Shown: positions 1-9,711 of the stretch, in pieces | Position numbering within the stretch: the stretch's first letter is position 1 | Layout: each line of letters opens with the position of its first letter | NCBI RefSeq assembly: GCF_004339575.1 | Contig: NZ_SMFV01000007.1 | Coordinates: 1 to 53,163 of the forward strand | Source of the DNA: Phorcysia thermohydrogeniphila | GTDB taxonomy: Bacteria > Aquificota > Aquificia > Desulfurobacteriales > Desulfurobacteriaceae | Length of the DNA stretch: 53,163 bases | Reading direction: 5' to 3' | Notes under the pieces: generated by a model | What the model saw: only the letters and a program-made list of their open reading frames with translations | Databases searched by the model: none | What the model was told of the DNA's origin: nothing | Position numbers and translations under genes: made by a program

Positions 1-246
1 ACAGTCAACGTGGGCGTAGTGGTACTTGTCGGATTCGTACTCCACGTGGGCAGTAGCGATTGTGATACCCCTTTCCCTCTCTTCTGGAGCTTTGTCAATC
101 TGGTCGTAGGCTACTTCCTGAGCGAGACCTTTGAGGGCGAGACAGTGGGTGATAGCAGCAGTGAGGGTTGTTTTACCGTGGTCTACGTGTCCGATTGTTC
201 CCACGTTCTTGTGGGGCTTCTTCCTTTCAAATTTCTGCTTTGCCAT
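1..246 (-). CDS. tuf: Elongation factor Tu, N-terminal part (left copy)
   Basis: EF-Tu brings aminoacyl-tRNA to the ribosome as a GTP complex. Only the first 82 codons lie in the window; the gene runs off the left edge. The G1 motif [11 protein letters not shown] is at about residues 19-29, switch I contains [14 protein letters not shown], and the fragment ends at HVDC, just before the DxxG glycines. The ATG follows an AGGAGG ribosome binding site. It is the last gene of the str operon, after fusA. The encoded protein is identical to the fragment at the right end of the window; the DNA differs at about nine silent sites. Confidence 0.97.
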   Translation of the reverse strand, partial: MAKQKFERKKPHKNVGTIGHVDHGKTTLTAAITHCLALKGLAQEVAYDQIDKAPEERERGITIATAHVEYESDKYHYAHVDC

Positions 247-299
247 TTTATTCCTCCTATAAATCCCTTATTGGTTTGTTAAAGACCAAGCGGCGTAGA

Positions 300-327
300 A
301 TTATATTCCTTTTCGGAAAAATGTAAA
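300..327 (-). promoter_or_regulatory. Probable sigma70-type promoter for left tuf
   Basis: Read on the minus strand there is a TTTACA -35 box (327-322), a 16-base spacer and a perfect TATAAT -10 box (305-300), about 54 bases before the tuf ATG. The -35 box overlaps the palindrome that follows fusA, so tuf probably has its own promoter besides read-through from the str operon. Confidence 0.6.
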
Positions 328-353
328 GGGGGAATCGGCCGATTCCCCCTTTA
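324..353. terminator. Perfect 30-bp palindrome between fusA and tuf
   Basis: A GC-rich perfect inverted repeat (TAAAGGGGGAATCGG and its complement, no loop) lies 20 bases past the fusA stop. In the fusA direction it is followed by CATTTTT. It could attenuate or terminate the str transcript ahead of tuf; the poor U-tract and full dyad symmetry also allow an operator. The tuf -35 box lies in its distal edge. Confidence 0.5.
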
Positions 354-372
354 TTTGCAGGCGTTTTAGAAC

Positions 373-2475
373 TTACTGCGTCCTCTCTCCGATAATCTGT
401 TCAGCCACGTTAGGCGGAACTTCCTCGTAGTGGCTAAACTTCATGATGTAGGTTGCCCTACCCTGAGTCATAGAACGGAGGTCTGTAGCGTAACCGAACA
501 TCTCAGCAAGGGGAACGAGAGCTCTTATCACCTGAGCGTTACCCCTTGCCTCCATTCCTTGAACTCTACCGCGACGCCTGTTGAGGTCACCGATAACGTC
601 TCCCATGAACTCTTCAGGAGTTGTAACCTCAACTTCCATAATTGGCTCAAGGAGAACTGGGTCAGCTTTCTTAGCACCTTCCTTAAAGGCTATGGAAGCA
701 GCAATCTTAAAGGCCAGCTCTGAAGAGTCAACCTCGTGGTATGAACCGTCAAAGAGGGTAACCTTGATGTCAACCATTGGATAACCAGCAACGACACCGG
801 TTTCCATAGCCTCTTTTACGCCGGCCTCAACTGCAGGAATGTACTCTTTTGGAACGACACCACCCTTAATGGTCTCGTAGAACTCAAACCCTTTACCGCG
901 CTCAAGGGGCTCAATCTTGAGCCATACGTGACCGTACTGACCTCTACCACCGGTCTGCTTGATGAACTTACCTTCAGAGGTAACCTCTTTCCTGATTGTC
1001 TCCCTGTAGGCAACCTGAGGCTTACCGACGTTAACGTCAACGCCGAATTCACGCTTCAGACGGTCAATGATAATTTCAAGGTGGAGCTCTCCCATACCGG
1101 CGATAATTGTCTGGCCGGTCTCGTGGTCCATAGAGACCCTAAAGGATGGGTCTTCCTTTGCAAGCTTCTGGAGAGCTATGGAAAGTTTCTCTTGGTCAGC
1201 CTTTGTCTTAGGCTCAACGGCAATGGAGATAACAGGCTCTGGGAACTCCATTGCCTCAAGGAGAATTGGGTGCTCTGGATCACAAAGAGTATCTCCGGTA
1301 AAGGTCTCCCTAAGACCTACAGCAGCAGCGATGTCTCCAGCACCAAGAACTGGGATTTCCTCCCTCTTATTTGCGTGCATACGGAGGATTCTCGCAAGCC
1401 TTTCCTTCTTATCCCTTGTAGCGTTGTAAACGTAAGAACCGGACTCCATAAGACCGGAGTAAACCCTAATGAACGTAAGCTGTCCAACGTATGGGTCTGT
1501 GAGAATCTTAAAGGCAAGGGCTGAGAATGGAGCATCGTAGGATGCGGGTCTTTCTTCTTCCTCTCCAGTCTTTGGGTTAACGCCCTTAACTGGAGGAATG
1601 TCAAGTGGAGATGGTAAGTAATCTACAACTGCGTCAAGGAGTGGCTGAACACCCTTGTTTTTGAAAGCAGCACCGCAGAGCATTGGGAAGAACTTAAGTC
1701 CAATAGTTCCTTCCCTTAGAACCTTCTTAATCTCTTCCTCTGTAATCTCCTCTCCCTCAAGGTACTTCATCATTATCTCTTCATCAACATCGGCAAGAGC
1801 TTCAAGCATCTTTTCGCGCCACTCTTCGGCAAGGTCCCTCAGGTCCTCAGGAATTTCCTCGTAGTGGTACTTAGCTCCGAGGGTCTCATCTTCCCAGATG
1901 ATGGCCTTCATTGTAATGAGGTCAACAACGCCCTTAAACTCGTCCTCAGCTCCAATTGGTATCTGAATTGGAACGGGCTTTGCACCAAGCTTTTCTTCAA
2001 CATCGTTAACAACCTTAAAGAAGTCAGCTCCTATTCTGTCCATCTTGTTGACGAAGATAATCCTTGGAACGCGGTACTTGTCCGCCTGTCTCCAGACCGT
2101 CTCTGTCTGAGGCTGAACACCACCAACGGAACACAGTATTGTTACTGCACCGTCAAGAACGCGGAGGGAACGCTCAACCTCAATCGTGAAGTCAACGTGT
2201 CCGGGAGTGTCAACGATGTTAATCCTGTGGTCGCGCCAGAAGCAGGTAGTTGTAGCGGAAGTAATCGTAATACCCCTTTCCTTCTCCTGCTCCATCCAGT
2301 CCATCTCGGCCGCACCCTCGTGAACCTCACCTATCTTGTGGATACGGCCGGTGTAGTAGAGGATACGCTCCGTGGTGGTTGTCTTACCGGCGTCAATGTG
2401 GGCTATGATTCCAATGTTCCTAACCTTTTCAAGGGGAACTTTTATCTGCTTAATGAGTGCCTGTTGCTTACTCAA
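373..2475 (-). CDS. fusA: Elongation factor G
   Basis: Ribosomal translocase GTPase of 700 residues, the normal length for bacterial EF-G. The G1 motif [12 protein letters not shown] lies at about residues 25-36, DTPGHVDF (G3) near 88 and NKMD (G4) near 142, followed by domains II-V; the C-terminal region has the EF-G [14 protein letters not shown] stretch. It sits between rpsG (29-base gap) and tuf in the classical str order. No odd residues were seen. The TAA stop is followed by a strong palindrome. Confidence 0.98.
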   Translation of the reverse strand: MSKQQALIKQIKVPLEKVRNIGIIAHIDAGKTTTTERILYYTGRIHKIGEVHEGAAEMDWMEQEKERGITITSATTTCFWRDHRINIVDTPGHVDFTIEVERSLRVLDGAVTILCSVGGVQPQTETVWRQADKYRVPRIIFVNKMDRIGADFFKVVNDVEEKLGAKPVPIQIPIGAEDEFKGVVDLITMKAIIWEDETLGAKYHYEEIPEDLRDLAEEWREKMLEALADVDEEIMMKYLEGEEITEEEIKKVLREGTIGLKFFPMLCGAAFKNKGVQPLLDAVVDYLPSPLDIPPVKGVNPKTGEEEERPASYDAPFSALAFKILTDPYVGQLTFIRVYSGLMESGSYVYNATRDKKERLARILRMHANKREEIPVLGAGDIAAAVGLRETFTGDTLCDPEHPILLEAMEFPEPVISIAVEPKTKADQEKLSIALQKLAKEDPSFRVSMDHETGQTIIAGMGELHLEIIIDRLKREFGVDVNVGKPQVAYRETIRKEVTSEGKFIKQTGGRGQYGHVWLKIEPLERGKGFEFYETIKGGVVPKEYIPAVEAGVKEAMETGVVAGYPMVDIKVTLFDGSYHEVDSSELAFKIAASIAFKEGAKKADPVLLEPIMEVEVTTPEEFMGDVIGDLNRRRGRVQGMEARGNAQVIRALVPLAEMFGYATDLRSMTQGRATYIMKFSHYEEVPPNVAEQIIGERTQ

Positions 2476-2504
2476 CTTCGCCTCCCGATATAGAGTTCCT
2501 TAGA

Positions 2505-2987
<483 letters not shown>

Positions 2988-2994
2988 CTAATGG

Positions 2995-3378
2995 TTATTT
3001 TTTCTGGTCTTTTGGTCTCTTTGTTCCGTACTTGGAACGGGACTGTCTTCTACCCTCAACGCCTGCGGCGTCAAGAGCTCCACGGATAATCTTGTAACGA
3101 ACACCCGGAAGGTCCTTAACCCTTCCACCCCTTACAAGAACAACGGAGTGTTCCTGTAAGTTGTGTCCGATTCCCGGAATGTAGGCAGTAACCTCAATTC
3201 CGTTTGAGAGCCTTACCCTTGCAACCTTACGGAGAGCAGAGTTCGGCTTCTTTGGCGTAGTCGTGAAAACCCTTATACAGACGCCCCTTTTCTGGGGACA
3301 TCCTTGAAGGGCAGGGGCTTTAGAGCGCTTAACTTTCTTCTCGCGCCCCTTCCTTACGAGCTGGTTAATTGTGGGCAT
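2995..3378 (-). CDS. rpsL: 30S ribosomal protein S12
   Basis: Decoding-centre protein and first gene of the str operon. The start is the ATG giving [15 protein letters not shown] (127 residues), because GGGAGGAGT lies just upstream and every S12 begins this way; a longer frame upstream has no support. The KKPNSALRK decoding loop, where streptomycin-resistance changes occur in other bacteria, is intact at about residues 42-50. A good promoter lies about 30 bases upstream. Confidence 0.98.
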   Translation of the reverse strand: MPTINQLVRKGREKKVKRSKAPALQGCPQKRGVCIRVFTTTPKKPNSALRKVARVRLSNGIEVTAYIPGIGHNLQEHSVVLVRGGRVKDLPGVRYKIIRGALDAAGVEGRRQSRSKYGTKRPKDQKK

Positions 3379-3409
3379 ACTACTCCTCCCATAGAAAGTT
3401 TGGCGGTTG

Positions 3410-3439
3410 AATATAAGCAAAGAGAAAAGAATTTGTCAA
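3410..3439 (-). promoter_or_regulatory. Promoter of the str operon
   Basis: A perfect TTGACA -35 box (3439-3434) and a TATATT -10 box (3415-3410) are separated by 18 bases and lie 32 bases before the rpsL ATG. No terminator is obvious between leuA and this promoter. Confidence 0.7.
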
Positions 3440-3502
3440 GGAAAGATGATAGTCAGGAAAACAGCAAAATCAAGCTAACTAAACACTCAAATGTCAAGAT
3501 TG

Positions 3503-5038
3503 TTATTCTCTCCTCTTCCTCCTTTCAAGTCTATCAAGAACATCAAGGAAAGCAAGAGCAGAGGCTTTGACAATGTCAGAGTCAACACCTCTACCGCTTA
3601 CTCTTATGCCGTCAGCTTCAACTGTTAGGTAAACTTCCGCTAAAGCATCTGTACCGGCGGTTAGAGCTCTTATCTTAAAGTCCTTGAGCTTTACTTCCTC
3701 TCCTATTCCAAGGGCATTCTTTATCGCCTTATAAGTAGCATCAACAGGACCGTTACCTATCGCAAGACCAAGTTTTTCTCCTTCTGGAGTTTTCACCTTA
3801 ACAGTAGCAGAGGGTATTATCCCCTCTCCGCTAACTGCTTGGTTGTGGAGGAGCTCGTAGAGTCTCTCTTTTGCCCCCTCAAGGTTTTCTATGAGGAGCT
3901 CTATATCAACGTCGTAAATTTCTTTCTTACGGGAAGCAAGCTCTTTAAACTTCTTGAAGGCTTCTTCAAATTGTTCTTCGGAGAGCTCCACCCCCATCTC
4001 TTCAAGTTTCTTCTTAAAGGCGTGCCTACCAGAGTGTTTTCCAAGAACAATCTTTGACTCCTTAAGGCCGATATCCTCAGGCTTCATTATCTCGTAGGTC
4101 TCACGGCAGGCAAGGACGCCGTGCTGGTGGATTCCGGACTCGTGGGCAAAGGCGTTATCCCCAACTATAGGCTTTGTCCTTGAAATCATTACGCCTGTGA
4201 GCCTGCTAACGAGCTGGGAGGTCTTGTATATCTGAGTCGTATCTATCTCAGTATAGACAGGAAACTGGTCGGAACGAACCTTTATGGCCATTACTATCTC
4301 TTCCATTGCGGCGTTGCCAGCTCTCTCACCTATGCCGTTGATGGTGCACTCTACCTGACGAGCTCCGGCTTTAACGGCCACTAAAGAGTTAGCAGTCGCA
4401 AGGCCAAGGTCGTTGTGGCAGTGAACGCTGATTATTGCCCTGTCTATGTTTGGAACGTTTTCTTTTATTGCCAGAATCCTCTCGTACCACTCATCAGGAA
4501 CAGCGTAACCGACGGTATCGGGAATGTTTACTACTTTAGCACCGGCCTCAATTACGGCCTCTATAACTTCAAAGAGGTACTTAAGGTCGGTCCTTCCGGC
4601 ATCCTCTGCAGAAAACTCTACCTCTGCCTTTCCTTCGCTTACGTCCTGAATGAGTTTAACCGCTTCAACGGCCCTCTTTAAAGCCTCATCCCTTGACATA
4701 CGGAGCTTATACTTAAGGTGAATGTCAGAAGTAGCAATAAAGGTGTGAATCCTTACCCTGTGCCCCTCTTTCAGGGCATCCCAAGCCGTCCTTATATCAA
4801 GTTCTACTGCCCTTGCAAGGGAGCAGACGGTTGAGTTTTTAACCTCCCTCGCTATTCTCCTTATGGCCTCAAAGTCTGCCGGAGAGCTAACGGCAAAACC
4901 TGCCTCTATTACGTCAACCCCAAGCCTTTCAAGTTGCTTAGCTATCTGAACCTTCTCCTCAACTGTCAGATTAACTCCCGGCGTCTGCTCTCCGTCCCTT
5001 AAAGTCGTATCAAATATGTACAGTTTCTCCTTAGCCAA
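3503..5038 (-). CDS. leuA: 2-isopropylmalate synthase
   Basis: Condenses acetyl-CoA with 2-oxoisovalerate, the first committed step of leucine synthesis. The [12 protein letters not shown] signature is at about residues 10-21, the metal-ligand motif HCHNDLG near 206-212, and NGIGERAGN follows. The C-terminal third (about residues 380-511) matches the LeuA regulatory domain that binds leucine. The best start is a TTG six bases after GGAGG, giving 511 residues; an earlier TTG directly abuts that GGAGG and is less likely. Related homocitrate and citramalate synthases share the fold, but length and motifs favour LeuA. Confidence 0.93.
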   Translation of the reverse strand: MAKEKLYIFDTTLRDGEQTPGVNLTVEEKVQIAKQLERLGVDVIEAGFAVSSPADFEAIRRIAREVKNSTVCSLARAVELDIRTAWDALKEGHRVRIHTFIATSDIHLKYKLRMSRDEALKRAVEAVKLIQDVSEGKAEVEFSAEDAGRTDLKYLFEVIEAVIEAGAKVVNIPDTVGYAVPDEWYERILAIKENVPNIDRAIISVHCHNDLGLATANSLVAVKAGARQVECTINGIGERAGNAAMEEIVMAIKVRSDQFPVYTEIDTTQIYKTSQLVSRLTGVMISRTKPIVGDNAFAHESGIHQHGVLACRETYEIMKPEDIGLKESKIVLGKHSGRHAFKKKLEEMGVELSEEQFEEAFKKFKELASRKKEIYDVDIELLIENLEGAKERLYELLHNQAVSGEGIIPSATVKVKTPEGEKLGLAIGNGPVDATYKAIKNALGIGEEVKLKDFKIRALTAGTDALAEVYLTVEADGIRVSGRGVDSDIVKASALAFLDVLDRLERRKRRE

Positions 5039-5068
5039 ATCCAACCTCCTTGCAGAAAGTTCAACCTT

Positions 5069-5458
5069 TTAAATTATTTCTATTTTCATCAACTTGCTCC
5101 TATAATTCTTCCACAGACTATCGGTAGTTAACACTTTTTTGCAACCTGCCAGCTTAAAAGAAGCCAATATAATAGAATCCACTGTCGCCAACTTCAATCC
5201 ATAAGACAACCTTGCCGCCTCAACAACCAAATCGGCATTAACTTCCACCACTAAACAGTTCAGAAAAATGGCCTCTCTCAAAGCTTCAAGAGCTTCACAG
5301 TTTATCAGTCCTTTCAACTTCAACCTTTCAAGTTCAAACAGTGTCAGAACGGAAACAACCGCTTTTTCCTTTCCTCCAACCACACTAAGCCATACACCTT
5401 TAAGGTTTGCCTGTCCCTGCAGGAGTTTGATGAAAAAACCCGTATCAAGACCAATCAC
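5069..5458 (-). CDS. PIN-domain toxin, VapC type
   Basis: Probable RNA-cleaving toxin of a type II toxin-antitoxin pair. The acidic PIN residues are visible: D in GLDTGFF near the N-terminus, E in LFELERL, D in ATVDSIILASF and D in LTTDSLW. The chosen start is a GTG nine bases downstream of GGAGAG, giving 129 residues that open with V-I-G-LDTGFF; a TTG 27 bases further upstream is weaker. It overlaps the antitoxin gene by 14 bases, as expected of a coupled pair, and ends 30 bases before the leuA start. Confidence 0.85.
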   Translation of the reverse strand: MIGLDTGFFIKLLQGQANLKGVWLSVVGGKEKAVVSVLTLFELERLKLKGLINCEALEALREAIFLNCLVVEVNADLVVEAARLSYGLKLATVDSIILASFKLAGCKKVLTTDSLWKNYRSKLMKIEII

Positions 5459-5684
5459 GGTCAGCTCTCCTTCTTTCGGCTTCAAGCTCTTTCAAAGCAT
5501 CTTCAGAAACTGAACCAACAAACTCTAAAAGTCTCATTCCTGCCTGCCGTCTCTTCCTATCCGTAAGCCACTCCCTAAGAGATGACCTAACAAACTCACT
5601 CACACTTTTCCCTTCCTTCTTTGCAAGTTTCTTTATTTCCTTTAAGAGCTCCTCCTCAATACTTATGGTAAGCCTTGCAGACAT
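5445..5684 (-). CDS. Ribbon-helix-helix antitoxin, VapB/CopG type
   Basis: A 79-residue protein with an N-terminal RHH DNA-binding segment (SARLTISIEEELLKEIKKLA, then SVSEFVRSSLREWL) and a charged C-terminal tail that would wrap the PIN toxin encoded directly downstream. The second of two tandem ATGs has the better spacing to GGAGG. It probably represses its own operon; the region upstream (5688-5834) is AT-rich and could hold the operator. Confidence 0.85.
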   Translation of the reverse strand: MSARLTISIEEELLKEIKKLAKKEGKSVSEFVRSSLREWLTDRKRRQAGMRLLEFVGSVSEDALKELEAERRRADRDWS

Positions 5685-5834
5685 CATTTCCTCCTACCAA
5701 CAGTATGCACCTTTCTTATGATAAATACTTCATAAAACATTTCAACCTCCAAGCATCAACTTTTCAACTTATAGGTCGCATTCTGTCCTTTTTCAGCTCT
5801 ACTCTTCTTTTCACAAAAGTCATTTGGAGGGAAG

Positions 5835-6038
5835 ATGATTATTCAGACAAAAGATCCTTACTCCGGCAAAGGAAAAATCTGGCTCAAGTTTGTCATCGGC
5901 GAAGAGGAATTTGAAAGGTTCTTTAAAGTCACTTTTCAAGGAATACAGAAGGGAAAATTTTTCTACGAGGTTGAAGACGGGTTTCCAAAGGAGATGGTAA
6001 AGCTAATATTCGGGCTCGACGCCGTAATAGTTAGGTGA
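5835..6038 (+). CDS. Hypothetical protein, 67 aa
   Basis: I do not recognise this family. A good ribosome binding site (GGAGG, six bases before the ATG) and a clean frame support it as real. The product is small, soluble and mixed alpha/beta in look (MIIQTKDPYSGKGKIWLKFV at the start) with alternating hydrophobic strands and a C-terminal GLDAVIVR. It is followed after 15 bases by another small gene on the same strand, so the two are probably cotranscribed. Both lie between vapBC and a defence-type gene. Confidence 0.6.
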   Translation: MIIQTKDPYSGKGKIWLKFVIGEEEFERFFKVTFQGIQKGKFFYEVEDGFPKEMVKLIFGLDAVIVR

Positions 6039-6053
6039 ACAGAGGACAAAACA

Positions 6054-6422
6054 ATGGCAAAAATAGGAGTCTTCTGGGTAATAGACGGTGAAAAGATTGA
6101 CGGCTATAGAGAGCCTCTTGAAAGTGGAGAAAGCTACGGCGATACTATCCAGCCAACCTTTGACCATTTTAGTTACTGGAAAAAATTAATACTACGCTAC
6201 CCCAAACTCAAACTTCTTGAGTATGACGATACACCAAGAGGTAGGGTAGTCTATAACAAGAAAGAGAAACGTTTCTTAATACTTTCCTCAAAAGAAGTAC
6301 TGGAAAACAAAAACCTTATTAAGGCAATATCTCATTTCTTTGAAATATCAGGAGCTCCTAAACTCGTATGGGACGAACACTATGAAATTAACAGGCCACC
6401 CACAGAGGGCGACCGATCTTAA
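6054..6422 (+). CDS. Conserved hypothetical protein, 122 aa
   Basis: Starts MAKIGVFWVIDGEKIDG and contains DTIQPTFDHFSYWKK, TPRGRVVYNKKEKRFLILSS and a C-terminal VWDEHYEINRPP. I recall short conserved hypothetical proteins with this IGVFWV...HxxYW...RGRVxY layout in many bacteria, often in accessory regions; I know no function. No signal peptide or membrane segment is visible. It converges with the DUF262 gene, the stops being only 19 bases apart. Confidence 0.65.
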   Translation: MAKIGVFWVIDGEKIDGYREPLESGESYGDTIQPTFDHFSYWKKLILRYPKLKLLEYDDTPRGRVVYNKKEKRFLILSSKEVLENKNLIKAISHFFEISGAPKLVWDEHYEINRPPTEGDRS

Positions 6423-6441
6423 CTTAGCGACCTAAACTATT

Positions 6442-8247
6442 CTAAACTTTCCATCTATTTAGCACGAACTCTGTAATTCTCTTTGTCCTCCTATCTATTT
6501 CTCCTTTATTCCAATTTCTGTTAGTTAATGCAAGTAAGTAAAGTTCACAGTTCTTATTCTCATCACTCTTATAACAGTCGTCCAAATATTTACCCTCCGA
6601 AGAGGGTAAACGATTCTTGCACCTTTGATTCAAATTGCTCTTCAGCAAAGATAAATTCCCAATTTTGTTAACTCCAGCCTCATATTCTATCCTGTCGCTA
6701 AATCCAAAACTTGAAGGATCAATATCTAAGCTTCTTGGTAATATGTGTTCCACCTCAAGCTCTTCAAATTCTTTAATGCTACATTCCTTAAATTTTCTAT
6801 CAGGATATCTTTGACAGTCCTCTACTTCTTGAAAATTCCTCACGTATTCCCAAAGGATATATTTAGTAGCAGGATTTCCATACATATGACCGTTCAAAAC
6901 GGCTACTATCCTGTAATCGTTCGCAACTCTCCTTATAAAGTCTTTAAGTTTTGTCTCCAGCCTTTTACTTAATGTTTCATTTTTGAGTTTTATTATTATA
7001 TCCAAGTATAAGTCTCTTCTAACCTGAGAGCCCACAAGCTTATAAACTCTTAAGTCTAAGGTTTCCAAGAGTAAGATCCACTTATCGTCCAGCCAACCTT
7101 TTAGTTTCAGCAAAATTAGCAAAATCCAGCTATGTCTAATAGGTCCTAAAAATCTTACTAGCTTACAAAGCCTTGGATTAAATTCAACCTCGTGTTCTCC
7201 AAAAGATTCCAAAATCCCCTCTCTTTCTGTTGGTATTAAAACTGAAAGTAGAATTTCCAGTACTGACCTCAAGACTCCCTTCATTGTAATCAGAAGTTCT
7301 TTTAGAAATTCTTCAAGTAAAGACTTTGAATGGCTTAAGTCATCAATTCTTTGCTTTATAGCATTAAAAATGCTTTCCAAAGAAGCATCGTAAGGATATT
7401 CCGGAACGTAACCGTATAATCCTTCTCCTAAGTAGTGAAACACAAAACGAAGTAAGTCATCTTCAGATAATCCCCTAAAGTAAGACACATCCGTAATCCT
7501 TGCAAGTTCTCTAAGATACTCAAAATTCCTAAATAGTTGCGAAAATGTAAGATTTATCTCTTCATTGAACTTCCCAGCTAAATGTTTAGTAGAAACAAAC
7601 ATTAAAAAACTTTTAAGTTTATCAATGTATGTTAAAGGTCTTCCTCTATCATTAATAGTCTCAAAAATCTTTATTGATATCTTTTCATCCTCAACTTCCG
7701 TCTTTACAACAAAAAGTTTTTTATAGAGAAAATCAATAAATCCTCCAATATCATCAAGTTCGCCAAGTTTTGCTTTAAAATACTCGTAAGCATCCCTTAT
7801 TAACCTGTTAGTTAAAAATCTCAAATCTTCGCGTGAAAAGCTTTCTCCTCCTAAGAATTTTCTAAAAAATTCTTCATTTAAATTTCCAAGCTCTAAAACG
7901 AAGCAATTCCCTCTTTTTAAGCTAAACACTTCATCACCTAAAAGATCATTTATAGCTTTAAGCATAATAATCAAAGTCGTAAGTCTTTGCTGACCATCTA
8001 TCACCTCGTAAACAGTATATACAGAAAAGCCACCACACTTTTTATCTCTCGCTCTTCTTAAGATTATAGAACCTAAATAATGAGGCATGTTATTTTTAAA
8101 AGCATCTATCAGATCTCTTAAAAATTCTTTCCAATTTCTCTCTCCCCAAGAATAAAGTCTTTGATAATCAGGAACCTTAAACAAGTAGTGTCCCTGAATA
8201 AGCTCCATCAAATTTTGTTCTTTCGCATCAAAGGGCTTACCTGCCAT
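6442..8247 (-). CDS. DUF262/DUF1524 (HNH) protein, GmrSD-like type IV restriction enzyme
   Basis: A 601-residue single-chain protein. The N-terminal DUF262 (GmrS/ParB-like) part carries VPDYQRLYSW at about residues 25-34 and the nucleotide-binding VIDGQQRLTTL motif near residue 83. The C-terminal DUF1524 part carries the His-Me nuclease pattern VEHILPRSLD followed by GVNKIGNLSLL. Characterised GmrSD and BrxU proteins cut DNA with modified cytosines, so anti-phage defence is the likely role by family. The gene is clearly more AT-rich than neighbouring housekeeping genes, which suggests transfer. The ATG follows GGGAGGTAACC. No methylase partner is nearby. Confidence 0.85.
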   Translation of the reverse strand: MAGKPFDAKEQNLMELIQGHYLFKVPDYQRLYSWGERNWKEFLRDLIDAFKNNMPHYLGSIILRRARDKKCGGFSVYTVYEVIDGQQRLTTLIIMLKAINDLLGDEVFSLKRGNCFVLELGNLNEEFFRKFLGGESFSREDLRFLTNRLIRDAYEYFKAKLGELDDIGGFIDFLYKKLFVVKTEVEDEKISIKIFETINDRGRPLTYIDKLKSFLMFVSTKHLAGKFNEEINLTFSQLFRNFEYLRELARITDVSYFRGLSEDDLLRFVFHYLGEGLYGYVPEYPYDASLESIFNAIKQRIDDLSHSKSLLEEFLKELLITMKGVLRSVLEILLSVLIPTEREGILESFGEHEVEFNPRLCKLVRFLGPIRHSWILLILLKLKGWLDDKWILLLETLDLRVYKLVGSQVRRDLYLDIIIKLKNETLSKRLETKLKDFIRRVANDYRIVAVLNGHMYGNPATKYILWEYVRNFQEVEDCQRYPDRKFKECSIKEFEELEVEHILPRSLDIDPSSFGFSDRIEYEAGVNKIGNLSLLKSNLNQRCKNRLPSSEGKYLDDCYKSDENKNCELYLLALTNRNWNKGEIDRRTKRITEFVLNRWKV

Positions 8248-8595
8248 GGTTACCTCCCCAATTTATTATTTATTCTCGGCAATTATATCACTTAAGTAAC
8301 TCATAATACGAGATTCTATCTTAGTCAGGACTCATACTCCTAATAAGATTAAAGTCAGAAGCTAGGAAATTATCCGTTTGTTCTTTATTTCCCTTCACAC
8401 TCTGAAAAACACCAAAAGATCCAAAGAAAGAAAGCTTTTTTTCGTAAGACTTCCTTTCTCTGTTATAGGAATTTTTTAGACCTTCAAAAAACCTATTTAG
8501 CGATTCAAGATAAGAGCTGACCTCCCATTCATACCAATCTCCTCTTTAGATTTACGTCGTAGAAACATTAGAAGTTTTATTAGTCAATAGGCGTC
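8248..8595. other. Intergenic stretch with no intact gene
   Basis: AT-rich interval between the WYL regulator and the DUF262 gene, both on the minus strand. The only structure I see is an uninterrupted start-less minus-strand frame at 8321-8545, described separately. No RNA gene, repeat array or convincing terminator was recognised. Confidence 0.5.
8321..8545 (-). pseudogene. Start-less gene remnant, C-terminal piece
   Basis: A 74-codon frame bounded by TAA on both sides and lacking ATG, GTG or TTG until near its end. Its translation looks like real protein: it opens DWYEWEVSSYLESLNRFFEG, continues with a Lys/Glu-rich helix and ends SDFNLIRSMSPD. I read it as the tail of a decayed gene whose 5' part is gone. 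I do not recognise the family. The AT-rich context matches the adjacent defence gene, so it may be a lost partner. Confidence 0.4.
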
Positions 8596-9711
8596 CTAAA
8601 TCCCCTCCTTTTCCAGCTTTTCAAGTGCTCTCTTTCTCTGTTTCAGAAAGTAACGGAGCTCTTCCACAAAAAGCGAGAATTTCTTTCTATTCTCTTCAAG
8701 ACTAAAAGAGAGATTAGAATACTTTTCCTTCAACTTTCGCTCTTTAGCCATTGCTATCATATCTTGTGAGGGAGGAATTATCTCCAGAACCTCTTCTACC
8801 AGAAAACGACTCGTAAACCGTGAACCTAAGAAACCAACAAGGTAGATGAGGTAACTTTCTTTCTCTTTCTTGAAGAAAAACTGTGTAGAAAACACTTGAG
8901 GCTCAGAGAAGTAGTCCATTCCCCCTTTTAAAGCAACTCTCATTCCAAAAAGAAAAGGCTCTTCATCCTTCATACCAAAGGTAATGTTTCTAAACTGCTT
9001 ACGATAAAACTTTGATAACGTCTCATTCAGCTCCTCAAGGACTTTCAAACCAGCTAAGTAGTAGGTTCTATAACTCTTATCTTCCTTATCCTCTTTTAGA
9101 GCTCCAACGTAAAGGACTCCGTTGTAAACGAAAATCTTTAACGGAAAAATCTTAAAGACCTCTGAACCCTTGTATTTAACCCTTAGAGCTCTGTTTTCTA
9201 TTATAGCTCTGTGAACCTGTATAAGCACTTCTTGGTCAAAAGAAACAAACTTTTCTAAGAACTGAGTCTCATAGACAAAAGAATCCTCTATCAGTTCTTT
9301 CTTACTTCCATCTAACCGTTTACTCAAACGGCAAAGAAGCTCTAAGAAGGGAGAAAATATCGGTAGATTCCTGTAAGTTTCTGGAACAAAAGTAGCAAAG
9401 GTTAAAAGCGACACCATTTCCTCATCAGAAATAGATACCAAGTAAGGCAAAGCCTTTTCATTAACTCGCCACCTTTGAGGTTTTCTCCCCCGTAAATCAG
9501 CTCTTTCAGATTCTATATAGCCTGTAGACTCAAGAAAGGAAAGAAGCCTATTTAGTTTTCTCCTATCTTTTCCGGCAGGTGAAACACTTTCCAGAAGCCC
9601 CAAAGAGAATAAATGCTTCTGAATCTCTGGGGTTGAAACAAAATCTCCTTTCTGAAGAAGAAAGTTTAAAATCTCAACAGCAAGTTTAAACCTTATAACT
9701 TCCCATCTCAT
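8596..9711 (-). CDS. WYL-domain transcriptional regulator
   Basis: A 371-residue protein with an N-terminal helix-turn-helix (about residues 5-85, including TPEIQKHLFSLGLL and DRRKLNRLLSFLESTGYIE) and a central WYL-type domain around residues 160-235, where KIFVYNGVLYVGAL occupies the usual WYL position. A C-terminal charged helical tail follows. Such proteins sense ligands, often single-stranded DNA or nucleotides, and frequently control defence loci; the DUF262 gene lies just beyond. The ATG is preferred over a TTG five codons upstream. The gene overlaps the end of the rhomboid gene by 26 bases. Confidence 0.8.
   Translation of the reverse strand: MRWEVIRFKLAVEILNFLLQKGDFVSTPEIQKHLFSLGLLESVSPAGKDRRKLNRLLSFLESTGYIESERADLRGRKPQRWRVNEKALPYLVSISDEEMVSLLTFATFVPETYRNLPIFSPFLELLCRLSKRLDGSKKELIEDSFVYETQFLEKFVSFDQEVLIQVHRAIIENRALRVKYKGSEVFKIFPLKIFVYNGVLYVGALKEDKEDKSYRTYYLAGLKVLEELNETLSKFYRKQFRNITFGMKDEEPFLFGMRVALKGGMDYFSEPQVFSTQFFFKKEKESYLIYLVGFLGSRFTSRFLVEEVLEIIPPSQDMIAMAKERKLKEKYSNLSFSLEENRKKFSLFVEELRYFLKQRKRALEKLEKEGI

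Noticed and set aside
928-1524. Long plus-strand open frame of 198 codons inside fusA
   Set aside because: It is antisense to the highly conserved fusA, has no ribosome binding site, and its Leu/Val/Asn-rich translation is typical of a shadow frame.
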